DNA from: Azolla caroliniana
Taxonomy: Eukaryota > Polypodiophyta
Assembly (NCBI GenBank): GCA_043228905.1
Contig: JBHGNT010000044.1
Location: 62,001-126,000 of the forward strand
Reading direction: 5' to 3'
DNA length: 64,000 nucleotides
Position 1 is the first letter of the stretch. The number at the start of each line of letters is the position of its first letter. Below the pieces are notes generated by a model that was not told the DNA's origin, ran no database searches, and worked only from the letters and a program-made list of their open reading frames with translations. A program made the position numbers and the translations under genes. Of this stretch, positions 12,401 to 26,100 are shown one piece after another.

Positions 12401-13533
12401 AAACATGCGAATCGAAGCTAACAACGCTAGCTATGATATGGAATTAAAAACTCAAGATTTTTAAACTCGGGTCAAGAGACATGACGAAATTACCAAATTT
12501 GAGGAGGGAGTTGAGAAGAGCCCTGGACTAAATTAAAATGTTCATACCTGGCTCGTGTGATATCGGATTTTTGTGTTCATACATGCGAATCGAAGCTAAC
12601 AATGCTAGCTACGATATGGAATTAAAAAATCAAGATTTTGAAACTCAGGTCCAGAGACATGATGAAAATAGAAAACCTTAGGACGGGGTTGAGAGGAGCC
12701 CTTGAGTAAATTAAAATGTTCTTACCTGGCTCGTGTGATATCGGATTTTTGTGGTCAAACATGCGAATCGAAGCTAACAACGTTAGCTATGATATGGAAT
12801 TAAAAAATCAAGATTTTGAAACTCAGGTCAAGAGACATGAAGAAATTAGCAAACTTGAGGACTGAGTTGAGAAGACCTAGTAGGTAAATTAAAATGTTCA
12901 TACCTGGCTCGTGTGATATCGGATTTTTGTGTTCAAACATGCGAATCGAAGCTAACAACGCTAGCTATGATATGGAATTAAAAACTCAATATTTTTAAAC
13001 TCGGGTCAAGAGACATGAAGAAATTAGCAAACTTGAGGAGGGAGTTGAGAGGAGCCCTTGAGTAAATTAAAATGTTCATACGTGGCTCGTGTGATATCGG
13101 ATTTTTGTGTTCAAACATGCGAATCGAAGCTAACAACGCTAGCTATGATATGGAATTAAAAAATCAAGATTTTGAAACTCAGGTCGAGAGACATGATGAA
13201 AATAGAAAACTTGAAGAGGGAGTTGAGAGGAGCCCTTGAGTAACTTAAAATGTTCATACCTGGCTCGTGTGCTATCGGATTTTTGTGTTCAAACATGCGA
13301 ATCGAAGCTAACAACGCTAGCTATCATATGGAATTAAAAAATCAAGATTTTGAAACTCAGGGCAAGAGACATGAAGAAATTAGCAAACTTGAGGACTGAG
13401 TTGAGAAGACCTAGTAGGAAAATTAAAATGTTAATACCTGGCTCGTGTGATATCGGATTTTTGTGTTCAAACATGCGAATCGAAGCTAACAACGCTAGCT
13501 ATGATATGGAATTAAAAACTCAAGATTTTTAAA
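9414..13533. repeat. Mosaic satellite segment with 3-monomer repeats
   Basis: The part from 9961 to about 10980 is copied at 20821 to about 21840 (offset 10,860) and again at about 27765. Inside it, a 3-monomer (534-bp) sub-period is marked by the rare actcaaaacgagag junction at 10331 and 10865 and by two 179-bp monomers near 10212 and 10747. The rest is A, B, C, C', E and F monomers in changing order. No genes are seen. Confidence 0.9.
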
Positions 13534-15313
13534 CTCGGGTCAAGAGACATGACGAAATTACCAAATTTGAGGAGGGAGTTGAGAAGAGCCCTTGACTAAA
13601 TTAAAATGTTCATACCTGGCTCGTGTGATATCGGATTTTTGTGTTCATACATGCGAATCGAAGCTAACAATGCTAGCTACGATATGGAATTAAAAAATCA
13701 AGATTTTGAAACTCAGGTCAAGAGACATGAAGAAATTACCAAACTTGAGGACTGAGTTGAGAAGACCTAGTAGGTAAATTAAAATGTTCATTCCTGGCTC
13801 GTATGGTATCGGTTTTTTGTGTTCAAACATGCGAATCGAAGCTAACAACGCTAGCTATGATATAGAATTAAAAAATCAAGATTTTGAAACTCAGGTCCAG
13901 AGACATGATGAAAATAGAAAACCTTAGGACGGGGTTGAGAGGAGCCCTTGAGTAAATTAAAATGTTCTTACCTGGCTCGTGTGATATCGGATTTTTGTGG
14001 TCAAACATGCGAATCGAAGCTAACAACGTTAGCTATCATATGGAATTAAAAAATCAAGATTTTGAAACTCGGGTCAAGAGACATGAAGAAATTAGCAAAC
14101 TTGAGGAGTGAGTTGAGAAGACCTACTAGGTAAATTAAAATGTTCATACCTGGCTCGTGTGATATCGGATTTTTGTGTTCAAACATGCGAATCGAAGCTA
14201 ACAACGCTAGCTGTGATATGGAATTAAAAACTCAAGATTTTTAAACTCGGGTCAAGAGACATGACGAAATTACCAAATTTGAGGAGGGAGTTGAGAAGAG
14301 CCCTGGACTAAATTAAAATGTTCATACCTGGCTCGTGTGATATCGGATTTTTGTGTTCATACATGCGAATCGAAGCTAACAATGCTAGCTACGATATGGA
14401 ATTAAAAAATCAAGATTTTTAAACTCGGGTCAAGAGACATGACGAAATTACCAAATTTGAGGAGGGAGTTGAGAGGAGCCCTTGACTAATTTAAAATGTT
14501 CATACCTGGCTCGTGTGATATCGTATTTTTGTGTTCAAACATGCGAATCGAAGCTAACAACGCTTGCTATGATATGGAATTAAAAACTCAATATTTTTAA
14601 ACTCGGGTCAAGAGACATGAAGAAATTAGCAAACTTGAGGAGGGAGTTGAGAGGAGCCCTTGAGTAAATTAAAATGTTCATACGTGGCTCGTGTGGTATC
14701 GGATTTTTGTGTTCAAACATGCGAATCGAAGCTAACAACGCTAGCTATGATATGGAATTAAAAAATCAAGATTTTGAAACTCAGGTCAAGAGACATGAAG
14801 AAATTAGCAAACTTGAGGACTGAGTTGAGAAGACCTAGTAGGTAAATTAAAATGTTCATACCTGGCTCGTGTGATATCGGATTTTTGTGTTCAAACATGC
14901 GCATCGAAACTAACAATGCTAGCTACGACATGGAATTAAAAAATCAAGATTTTGAGACTCAGGACGAGAGACATGATGAAAATAGAAAACTTGGGGAGGG
15001 AGTTGAGAGGAGCCCTTGAGTAAATTAAAATGTTCATACCTGGCTCGTGTGGTATCGGATTTTTGTGTTCAAACATGCGAATCGAAGCTAACAACACTAA
15101 CTATGATATGGAATTAAAAAATCAAGATTTTGAAACTCAGGTCAAGAGACATGAAGAAATTAGCAAACTTGAGGACTGAGTTGAGAAGACCTAGTAGGTA
15201 AATTAAAATGTTCATACCTGGCTCGTGTGATATCGGATTTTTGTGTTCAAACATGCGAATCGAAGCTAACAACGCTAGCTATGATATGGAATTAAAAACT
15301 CAAGATTTTTAAA
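13534..15313. repeat. 10-monomer higher-order repeat HOR-10b, copy 1 (1,780 bp)
   Basis: The monomer order C, B', E, B'', C, C', F, B, A, B repeats exactly 1,780 bp later. Diagnostic shared sites include the E monomer (accttaggac at 13921 and 15701) and gcgcatcgaaactaac at 14901 and 16681. The unit has the same length as HOR-10a but a different order. It shares the run C, B', E, B'' with HOR-10a and departs from it afterwards. Confidence 0.95.
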
Positions 15314-17093
15314 CTCGGGTCAAGAGACATGACGAAATTACCAAATTTGAGGAGGGAGTTGAGAAGAGCCCTTGACTAAATTAAAATGTTCATACCTGGC
15401 TCGTGTGATATCGGATTTTTGTGTTCATACATGCGAATCGAAGCTAACAATGCTAGCTACGATATGGAATTAAAAAATCAAGATTTTGAAACTCAGGTCA
15501 AGAGACATGAAGAAATTACCAAACTTGAGGACTGAGTTGAGAAGACCTAGTAGGTAAATTAAAATGTTCATTCCTGGCTCGTATGGTATCGGTTTTTTGT
15601 GTTCAAACATGCGAATCGAAGCTAACAACGCTAGCTATGATATAGAATTAAAAAATCAAGATTTTGAAACTCAGGTCCAGAGACATGATGAAAATAGAAA
15701 ACCTTAGGACGGGGTTGAGAGGAGCCCTTGAGTAAATTAAAATGTTCTTACCTGGCTCGTGTGATATCGGATTTTTGTGGTCAAACATGCGAATCAAAGC
15801 TAACAACGTTAGCTATCATATGGAATTAAAAAATCAAGATTTTGAAACTCGGGTCAAGAGACATGAAGAAATTAGCAAACTTGAGGAGTGAGTTGAGAAG
15901 ACCTACTAGGTAAATTAAAATGTTCATACCTGGCTCGTGTGATATCGGATTTTTGTGTTCAAACATGCGAATCGAAGCTAACAACGCTAGCTGTGAGATG
16001 GAATTAAAAACTCAAGATTTTTAAACTCGGGTCAAGAGACATGACGAAATTACCAAATTTGAGGAGGGAGTTGAGAAGAGCCCTGGACTAAATTAAAATG
16101 TTCATACCTGGCTCGTGTGATATCGGATTTTTGTGTTCATACATGCGAATCGAAGCTAACAATGCTAGCTACGATATGGAATTAAAAAATCAAGATTTTT
16201 AAACTCGGGTCAAGAGACATGACGAAATTACCAAATTTGAGGAGGGAGTTGAGAGGAGCCCTTGACTAATTTAAAATGTTCATACCTGGCTCGTGTGATA
16301 TCGTATTTTTGTGTTCAAACATGCGAATCGAAGCTAACAACGCTTGCTATGATATGGAATTAAAAACTCAATATTTTTAAACTCGGGTCAAGAGACATGA
16401 AGAAATTAGCAAACTTGAGGAGGGAGTTGAGAGGAGCCCTTGAGTAAATTAAAATGTTCATACGTGGCTCGTGTGGTATCGGATTTTTGTGTTCAAACAT
16501 GCGAATCGAAGCTAACAACGCTAGCTATGATATGGAATTAAAAAATCAAGATTTTGAAACTCAGGTCAAGAGACATGAAGAAATTAGCAAACTTGAGGAC
16601 TGAGTTGAGAAGACCTAGTAGGTAAATTAAAATGTTCATACCTGGCTCGTGTGATATCGGATTTTTGTGTTCAAACATGCGCATCGAAACTAACAATGCT
16701 AGCTACGACATGGAATTAAAAAATCAAGATTTTGAGACTCAGGACGAGAGACATGATGAAAATAGAAAACTTGGGGAGGGAGTTGAGAGGAGCCCTTGAG
16801 TAAATTAAAATGTTCATACCTGGCTCGTGTGGTATCGGATTTTTGTGTTCAAACATGCGAATCGAAGCTAACAACGCTAGCTATGATATGGAATTAAAAA
16901 ATCAAGATTTTTAAACTCAGGTCAAGAGACATGAAGAAATTAGCAAACTTGAGGACTGAGTTGAGAAGACCTAGTAGGTAAATTAAAATGTTCATACCTG
17001 GCTCGTGTGATATCGGATTTTTGTGTTCAAACATGCGAATCGAAGCTAACAACGCTAGCTATGATATGGAATTAAAAACTCAAGATTTTTAAA
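15314..17093. repeat. 10-monomer higher-order repeat HOR-10b, copy 2 (1,780 bp)
   Basis: Second tandem copy of C, B', E, B'', C, C', F, B, A, B. Substitutions seen against copy 1 include gaatcaaagc near 15792 (copy 1 gaatcgaagc), agctgtgagatgg near 15989 (copy 1 gtgatatgg), acaacgctagc near 16871 (copy 1 acaacactaac), and gatttttaaactcagg near 16906 (copy 1 gattttgaaactcagg). Confidence 0.95.
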
Positions 17094-17983
17094 CTCGGGT
17101 CAAGAGACATGACGAAATTACCAAATTTGAGGAGGGAGTTGAGAAGAGCCCTGGACTAAATTAAAATGTTCATACCTGGCTCGTGTGATATCGGATTTTT
17201 GTGTTCAAACATGCGAATCGAAGCTAACAATGCTAGCTACGATATGGAATTAAAAAATCAAGATTTTTAAACTCGGGTCAAGAGACATGACGAAATTACC
17301 AAATTTGAGGAGGGAGTTGAGAAGAGCCCTTGACTAATTTAAAATGTTCATACCTGGCTCGTGTGATATCGTATTTTTGTGTTCAAACATGCGAATCGAA
17401 GCTAACAACGCTTGCTATGATATGGAATTAAAAAATCAAGATTTTGAAACTCAGGTCGAGAGACATGATGAAAATAGAAAACTTGAGGAGGGGGTTGAGA
17501 GGAGCCCTTGAGTAAATTAAAATGTTCATACCTGGCTCGTGTGATATCGGATTTTTGTGTTCAAACATGCGCATCGAAACTAACAATGCTAGCTACGACA
17601 TGGAATTAAAAAATCAAGATTTTGAGACTCAGGACGAGAGACATGATGAAAATAGAAAACTTGGGGAGGGAGTTGAGAGGAGCCCTTGAGTAAATTAAAA
17701 TGTTCATACCTGGCTCGTGTGGTATCGGATTTTTGTGTTCAAACATGCGAATCGAAGCTAACAACGCTAGCTATGATATGGAATTAAAAAATCAAGATTT
17801 TTAAACTCAGGTCAAGAGACATGAAGAAATTAGCAAACTTGAGGACTGAGTTGAGAAGACCTAGTAGGTAAATTAAAATGTTCAGACGTGGCTCGTGTGA
17901 TATCGGATTTTTGTGTTCAAACATGCGAATCGAAGCTAACAACGCTAGCTATGATATGGAATTAAAAACTCAAGATTTTTAAA
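17094..17983. repeat. Satellite segment, 5 monomers (C, C', A, A, B)
   Basis: From about 17270 onward this segment begins a stretch that is repeated 5,342 bp later, at about 22612. It includes the A monomer with gaggagggggttg and the gcgcatcgaaactaac variant. One private difference is ttcagacgtgg at 17881, where the partner at 23223 has ttcatacctgg. Confidence 0.9.
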
Positions 17984-19229
17984 CTCGGGTCAAGAGACAT
18001 GACGAAATTACCAAATTTGAGGAGGGAGTTGAGAAGAGCCCTTGACTAAATTAAAATGTTCATACCTGGCTCGTGTGATATCGGATTTTTGTGTTCATAC
18101 ATGCGAATCGAAGCTAACAATGCTAGCTACGATATGGAATTAAAAAATCAAGATTTTGAAACTCGGGTCAAGAGACATGAAGAAATTAGCAAACTTGAGG
18201 AGTGAGTTCAGAAGACCTACTAGGTAAATTAAAATGTTCATACCTGGCTCCTGTGATATCGGATTTTTGTGTTGAAACATGCGAATCGAAGCTAACAACG
18301 CTAGCTATGATATGGAATTAAAAACTCAAGATTTTTAAACTCGGGTCAAGAGACATGACGAAATTACCAAATTTGAGGAGGGAGTTGAGAAGAGCCCTGG
18401 ACTAAATTAAAATGTTCATACCTGGCTCGTGTGATATCGGATTTTTGTGTTCATACATGCGAATCGAAGCTAACAATGCTAGCTACGATATGGAATTAAA
18501 AAATCAAGATTTTTAAACTCGGGTCAAGAGACATGACGAAATTACCAAATTTGAGGAGGGAGTTGAGAAGAGCACTTGACTAATTTAAAATGTTCATACC
18601 TGGCTCGTGTGATATCGTATTTTTGTGTTCAAACATGCGAATCGAAGCTAACAACGCTTGCTATGATATGGAATTAAAAACTCAATATTTTTAAACTCGG
18701 GTCAAGAGACATGAAGAAATTAGCAAACTTGAGGAGGGAGTTGAGAGGAGGCCTTGAGTAAATTAAAATGTTCATACGTGGCTCGTGTGATATCGGATTT
18801 TTGTGTTCAAACATGCGAATCGAAGCTAACATTGCTAGCTATGATATGGAATTAAAAAATCAAGATTTTGAAACTCAGGTTGAGAGACATGATGAAAATA
18901 GAAAACTTGGGGAGGGAGTTGAGAGGAGCCCTTGAGTAAATTAAAATGTTCATACCTGGCTCGTGTGGTATCGGATTTTTGTGTTCAAACATGCGAATCG
19001 AAGCTAACAACGCTAGCTATGATATGGAATTAAAAAATCAAGATTTTTAAACTCAGGTCAAGAGACATGAAGAAATTAGCAAACTTGAGGACGGAGTTGA
19101 GAAGACCTAGTAGGTAAATTAAAATGTTCATACCTGGCTCGTGTGATATCGGATTTTTGTGTTCAAACATGCGAATCGAAGCTAACAACGCTAGCTATGA
19201 TATGGAATTAAAAACTCAAGATTTTTAAA
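17984..19229. repeat. 7-monomer-offset duplication, copy 1
   Basis: The first five monomers (to about 18895) reappear 1,246 bp (7 x 178) downstream. The pair shares the rare variants ggctcctgtgatatc with gttgaaacatg, agcacttgactaattt, gagaggaggccttgag and ctcaggttgag. The last two monomers have no counterpart at that offset, so this looks like a duplication whose right side was later replaced. Confidence 0.9.
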
Positions 19230-20184
19230 CTCGGGTCAAGAGACATGACGAAATTACCAAATTTGAGGAGGGAGTTGAGAGGAGCCCTTGACTAAATTAA
19301 AATGTTCATACCTGGCTCGTGTGATATCGGATTTTTGTGTTCATACATGCGAATCGAAGCTAACAATGCTAGCTACGATATGGAATTAAAAAATCAAGAT
19401 TTTGAAACTCGGGTCAAGAGACATGAAGAAATTAGCAAACTTGAGGAGTGAGTTGAGAAGACCTACTAGGTAAATTAAAATGTTCATACCTGGCTCCTGT
19501 GATATCGGATTTTTGTGTTGAAACATGCGAATCGAAGCTAACAACGCTAGCTATGATATGGAATTAAAAACTCAAGATTTTTAAACTCGGGTCAAGAGAC
19601 ATGACGAAATTACCAAATTTGAGGAGGGAGTTGAGAAGAGCCCTGGACTAAATTAAAATGTTCATACCTGGCTCGTGTGATATCGGATTTTTGTGTTCAT
19701 ACATGCGAATCGAAGCTAACAATGCTAGCTACGATATGGAATTAAAAAATCAAGATTTTTAAACTCGGGTCAAGAGACATGACGAAATTACCAAATTTGA
19801 GGAGGGAGTTGAGAAGAGCACTTGACTAATTTAAAATGTTCATACCTGGCTCGTGTGATATCGTATTTTTGTGTTCAAACATGCGAATCGAAGCTAACAA
19901 CGCTTGCTATGATATGGAATTAAAAACTCAATATTTTTAAACTCGGGTCAAGAGACATGAAGAAATTAGCAAACTTGAGGAGGGAGTTGAGAGGAGGCCT
20001 TGAGTAAATTAAAATGTTCATACGTGGCTCGTGTGATATCGGATTTTTGTGTTCAAACATGCGAATCGAAGCTAACATTGCTAGCTATGATATGGAATTA
20101 AAAAATCAAGATTTTGAAACTCAGGTTGAGAGACATGATGAAAATAGAAAACTTGAGGAGGGGGTTGAGAGGAGCCCTTGAGTA
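19230..20184. repeat. 7-monomer-offset duplication, copy 2 (about 5 monomers)
   Basis: This is the copy of 17984-18895 at +1,246 bp. It differs at a few sites, for example gtgagttgagaag near 19450 against gtgagttcagaag near 18203, and gagaggagcccttgact near 19280. The same set of rare variants also occurs at 23590-24230 and 30535-31175. Confidence 0.9.
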
Positions 20185-23100
20185 AATTAAAATGTTCATA
20201 CCTGGCTCGTGTGATATCGGATTTTTGTGTTCAAACATGCGAATCGAAACTAACAATGCTAGCTACGACATGGAATTAAAAAATCAAGATTTTGAGACTC
20301 AGGACGAGAGACATGATGAAAATAGAAAACTTGGGGAGGGAGTTGAGAGGAGCCCTTGAGTAAATTAAAATGTTCATACCTGGCTCGTGTGGTATCGGAT
20401 TTTTGTGTTCAAACATGCGAATCGAAGCTAACAACACTAGCTATGATATGGAATTAAAAAATCAAGATTTTGAAACTCAGGTCAAGAGACATGAAGAAAT
20501 TAGCAAACTTGAGGACTGAGTTGAGAAGACCTAGTAGGTAAATTAAAATGTTCATACCTGGCTCGTGTGATATCGGATTTTTGTGTTCAAACATGCGAAT
20601 CGAAGCTAACAACGCTAGCTATGATATGGAATTAAAAACTCAAGATTTTTAAACTCGGGTCAAGAGACATGACGAAATTACCAAATTTGAGGAGGGAGTT
20701 GAGAAGAGCCCTTGACTAAATTAAAATGTTCATACCTGGCTCGTGTGATATCGGATTTTTGTGTTCATACATGCGAATCGAAGCTAACAATGCTAGCTAC
20801 GATATGGAATTAAAAACTCAAGATTTTGAAACTCAGGACGAGAGACATGATGAAAATAGAAAACATGGGGAGGGAGTTGAGAGGAGCCCTTGAGTAAATT
20901 AAAATGTTCATACCTGGCTCGTGTGCTATCGGATTTTTGTGTTCAAACATGCAAATCGAAGCTAACAACGCTAGCTATCATATGGAATTAAAAAATCAAG
21001 ATTTTGACACTCAAGTCAAGAGACATGAAGAAATTAGCAAACTTGAGGAGTGAGTTGAGAACACCTAGTAGGTAAAATTAAAATGTTCATACCTGGCTCG
21101 TGTGATATCGGATTTTTGTGTTCAAACATGCGAATCGAAGCTAACAATGCTAGCTACGATGTGGAATTAAAAAATCAAGATTTTGAAACTCAAAACGAGA
21201 GACATGATGAAAATAGAAAACTTGGGGAGGGAGTTGAGAGGAGCCCTTGAGTAAATTAAAATGTTCATACCTGGCTCGTGTGCTATCGGATTTTTGTGTT
21301 CATACATGCGAATCGAAGCTAACAATGCTAGCTATGATATGGAATTAATAAATCAAGATTTTGAAACTCGGGACGAGAGACATGATGAAAATAGAAAACA
21401 TGGGGAGGGAGTTGAGAGGAGCCCTTGAGTAAATTAAAATGTTCATACCTGGCTCGTGTGCTATCGGATTTTTGTGTTCAAACATGCGAATCGAAGCTAA
21501 CAACGCTAGCTATCATATGGAATTAAAAAATCAAGATTTTGACACTCAAGTCAAGAGACATGAAGAAATTAGCAAACTTGAGGAGTGAGTTGAGAACACC
21601 TAGTAGGTAAAATTAAAATGTTCATACCTGGCTCGTGTGATATCGGATTTTTGTGTTCAAACATGCGAATCGAAGCTAACAATGCTAGCTACGATGTGGA
21701 ATTAAAAAATCAAGATTTTGAAACTCAAAACGAGAGACATGATGAAAATAGAAAACTTGGGGAGGGAGTTGAGAGGAGCCCTTGAGTAAATTAAAATGTT
21801 CATACCTGGCTCGTGTGGTATCGGATTTTTGTGTTCAAACATGCGAATCGAAGCTAACAACGCTAGCTATGATATGGAATTAAAAAATCAAGATTTTGAA
21901 ACTCAGGTCAAGAGACATGAAGAAATTAGCAAACTTGAGGACTGAGTTGAGAAGACCTAGTAGGTAAATTAAAATGTTCATACCTGGCTCGTGTGATATC
22001 GGATTTTTGTGTTCAAACATGCGCATCGAAACTAACAATGCTAGCTACGACATGGAATTAAAAAATCAAGATTTTGAGACTCAGGACGAGAGACATGATG
22101 AAAATAGAAAACTTGGGGAGGGAGTTGAGAGGAGCCCTTGAGTAAATTAAAATGTTCATACCTGGCTCGTGTGGTATCGGATTTTTGTGTTCAAACATGC
22201 GAATCGAAGCTAACAACGCTAGCTATGATATGGAATTAAAAAATCAAGATTTTTAAACTCAGGTCAAGAGACATGAAGAAATTAGCAAACTTGAGGACTG
22301 AGTTGAGAAGACCTAGTAGGTAAATTAAAATGTTCATACCTGGCTCGTGTGATATCGGATTTTTGTGTTCAAACATGCGAATCGAAGCTAACAACGCTAG
22401 CTATGATATGGAATTAAAAACTCAAGATTTTTAAACTCGGGTCAAGAGACATGACGAAATTACCAAATTTGAGGAGGGAGTTGAGAAGAGCCCTGGACTA
22501 AATTAAAATGTTCATACCTGGCTCGTGTGATATCGGATTTTTGTGTTCATACATGCGAATCGAAGCTAACAACGCTAGCTACGATATGGAATTAAAAAAT
22601 CAAGATTTTTAAACTCGGGTCAAGAGACATGACGAAATTACCAAATTTGAGGAGGGAGTTGAGAAGAGCCCTTGACTAATTTAAAATGTTCATACCTGGC
22701 TCGTGTGATATCGTATTTTTGTGTTCAAACATGCGAATCGAAGCTAACAACGCTTGCTATGATATGGAATTAAAAAATCAAGATTTTGAAACTCAGGTCG
22801 AGAGACATGATGAAAATAGAAAACTTGAGGAGGGGGTTGAGAGGAGCCCTTGAGTAAATTAAAATGTTCATACCTGGCTCGTGTGATATCGGATTTTTGT
22901 GTTCAAACATGCGCATCGAAACTAACAATGCTAGCTACGACATGGAATTAAAAAATCAAGATTTTGAGACTCAGGACGAGAGACATGATGAAAATAGAAA
23001 ACTTGGGGAGGGAGTTGAGAGGAGCCCTTGAGTAAATTAAAATGTTCATACCTGGCTCGTGTGGTATCGGATTTTTGTGTTCAAACATGCGAATCGAAGC

Positions 23101-26100
23101 TAACAACGCTAGCTATGATATGGAATTAAAAAATCAAGATTTTTAAACTCAGGTCAAGAGACATGAAGAAATTAGCAAACTTGAGGACTGAGTTGAGAAG
23201 ACCTAGTAGGTAAATTAAAATGTTCATACCTGGCTCGTGTGATATCGGATTTTTGTGTTCAAACATGCGAATCGAAGCTAACAACGCTAGCTATGATATG
23301 GAATTAAAAACTCAAGATTTTTAAACTCGGGTCAAGAGACATGACGAAATTACCAAATTTGAGGAGGGAGTTGAGAAGAGCCCTTGACTAAATTAAAATG
23401 TTCATACCTGGCTCGTGTGATATCGGATTTTTGTGTTCATACATGCGAATCGAAGCTAACAATGCTAGCTACGATATGGAATTAAAAAATCAAGATTTTG
23501 AAACTCGGGTCAAGAGACATGAAGAAATTAGCAAACTTGAGGAGTGAGTTCAGAAGACCTACTAGGTAAATTAAAATGTTCATACCTGGCTCCTGTGATA
23601 TCGGATTTTTGTGTTGAAACATGCGAATCGAAGCTAACAACGCTAGCTATGATATGGAATTAAAAACTCAAGATTTTTAAACTCGGGTCAAGAGACATGA
23701 CGAAATTACCAAATTTGAGGAGGGAGTTGAGAAGAGCCCTGGACTAAATTAAAATGTTCATACCTGGCTCGTGTGATATCGGATTTTTGTGTTCATACAT
23801 GCGAATCGAAGCTAACAATGCTAGCTACGATATGGAATTAAAAAATCAAGATTTTTAAACTCGGGTCAAGAGACATGACGAAATTACCAAATTTGAGGAG
23901 GGAGTTGAGAAGAGCACTTGACTAATTTAAAATGTTCATACCTGGCTCGTGTGATATCGTATTTTTGTGTTCAAACATGCGAATCGAAGCTAACAACGCT
24001 TGCTATGATATGGAATTAAAAACTCAATATTTTTAAACTCGGGTCAAGAGACATGAAGAAATTAGCAAACTTGAGGAGGGAGTTGAGAGGAGGCCTTGAG
24101 TAAATTAAAATGTTCATACGTGGCTCGTGTGATATCGGATTTTTGTGTTCAAACATGCGAATCGAAGCTAACATTGCTAGCTATGATATGGAATTAAAAA
24201 ATCAAGATTTTGAAACTCAGGTTGAGAGACATGATGAAAATAGAAAACTTGAGGAGGGGGTTGAGAGGAGCCCTTGAGTAAATTAAAATGTTCATACCTG
24301 GCTCGTGTGATATCGGATTTTTGTGTTCAAACATGCGAATCGAAACTAACAATGCTAGCTACGACATGGAATTAAAAAATCAAGATTTTGAGACTCAGGA
24401 CGAGAGACATGATGAAAATAGAAAACTTGGGGAGGGAGTTGAGAGGAGCCCTTGAGTAAATTAAAATGTTCATACCTGGCTCGTGTGGTATCGGATTTTT
24501 GTGTTCAAACATGCGAATCGAAGCTAACAACACTAGCTATGATATGGAATTAAAAAATCAAGATTTTGAAACTCAGGTCAAGAGACATGAAGAAATTAGC
24601 AAACTTGAGGACTGAGTTGAGAAGACCTAGTAGGTAAATTAAAATGTTCATACCTGGCTCGTGTGATATCGGATTTTTGTGTTCAAACATGCGAATCGAA
24701 GCTAACAATGCTAGCTACGATGTGGAATTAAAAAATCAAGATTTTGAAACTCAAAACGAGAGACATGATGAAAATAGAAAACTTGGGGAGGGAGTTGAGA
24801 GGAGCCCTTGAGTAAATTAAAATGTTCATACCTGGCTCGTGTGCTATCGGATTTTTGTTTTCAAACATGCGAATCGAGGCTAACAACGCTAGCTATCATA
24901 TGGAATTAAAAACTCAAGATTTTTAAACTCGGGTCAAGAGACATGACGAAATTACCAAATTTGAGGAGGGAGTTGAGAAGAGCCCTTGACTAATTTAAAA
25001 TGTTCATACCTGGCTCGTGTGATATCGTATTTTTGTGTTCAAACATGCGAATCGAAGCTAACAACGCTTGCTATGATATGGAATTAAAAACTCAATATTT
25101 TTAAACTCGGGTCAAGAGACATGAAGAAATTAGCAAACTTGAGGAGGGAGTTGAGAGGAGCCCTTGAGTAAATTAAAATGTTCATACGTGGCTCGTGTGA
25201 TATCGGATTTTTGTGTTCAAACATGCGCATCGAAGCTAACAACGCTAGCTATCATATGGAATTAAAAAATCAAGATTTTGAAACTCAGGTCAAGAGACAT
25301 GAAGAAATTAGCAAACTTGAGGACTGAGTTGAGAAGACCTAGTAGGTAAATTAAAATGTTCATACCTGGCTCGTGTGATATCGGATTTTTGTGTTCAAAC
25401 ATGCGAATCGAAGCTAACAACGCTAGCTATGATATGGAATTAAAAACTCAAGATTTTTAAACTCGGGTCAAGAGACATGACGAAATTACCAAATTTGAGG
25501 AGGGACTTGAGAAGAGCCCTTGACTAAATTAAAATGTTCATACCTGGCTCGTGTGATATCGGATTTTTGTGTTCATACATGCGAATCGAAGCTAACAATG
25601 CTAGCTACGATATGGAATTAAAAAATCAAGATTTTGAAACTCAGGTCAAGAGACATGAAGAAATTACCAAACTTGAGGACTGAGTTGAGAAGACCTAGTA
25701 GGTAAATTAAAATCTTCATTCCTGGCTCGTATGGTATCGGTTTTTTGTGTTCAAACATGCGAATCGAAGCTAACAACGCTAGCTATGATATAGAATTAAA
25801 AAATCAAGATTTTGAAACTCAGGTCCAGAGACATGATGAAAATAGAAAACCTTAGGACGGGGTTGAGAGGAGCCCTTGAGTAAATTAAAATGTTCTTACC
25901 TGGCTCGTGTGATATCGGATTTTTGTGGTCAAACATGCGAATCGAAGCTAACAACGTTAGCTATGATATGGAATTAAAAAATCAAGATTTTGAAACTCGG
26001 GTCAAGAGACATGAAGAAATTAGCAAACTTGAGGAGTGAGTTGAGAAGACCTACTAGGTAAATTAAAATGTTCATACCTGGCTCGTGTGATATCGGATTT

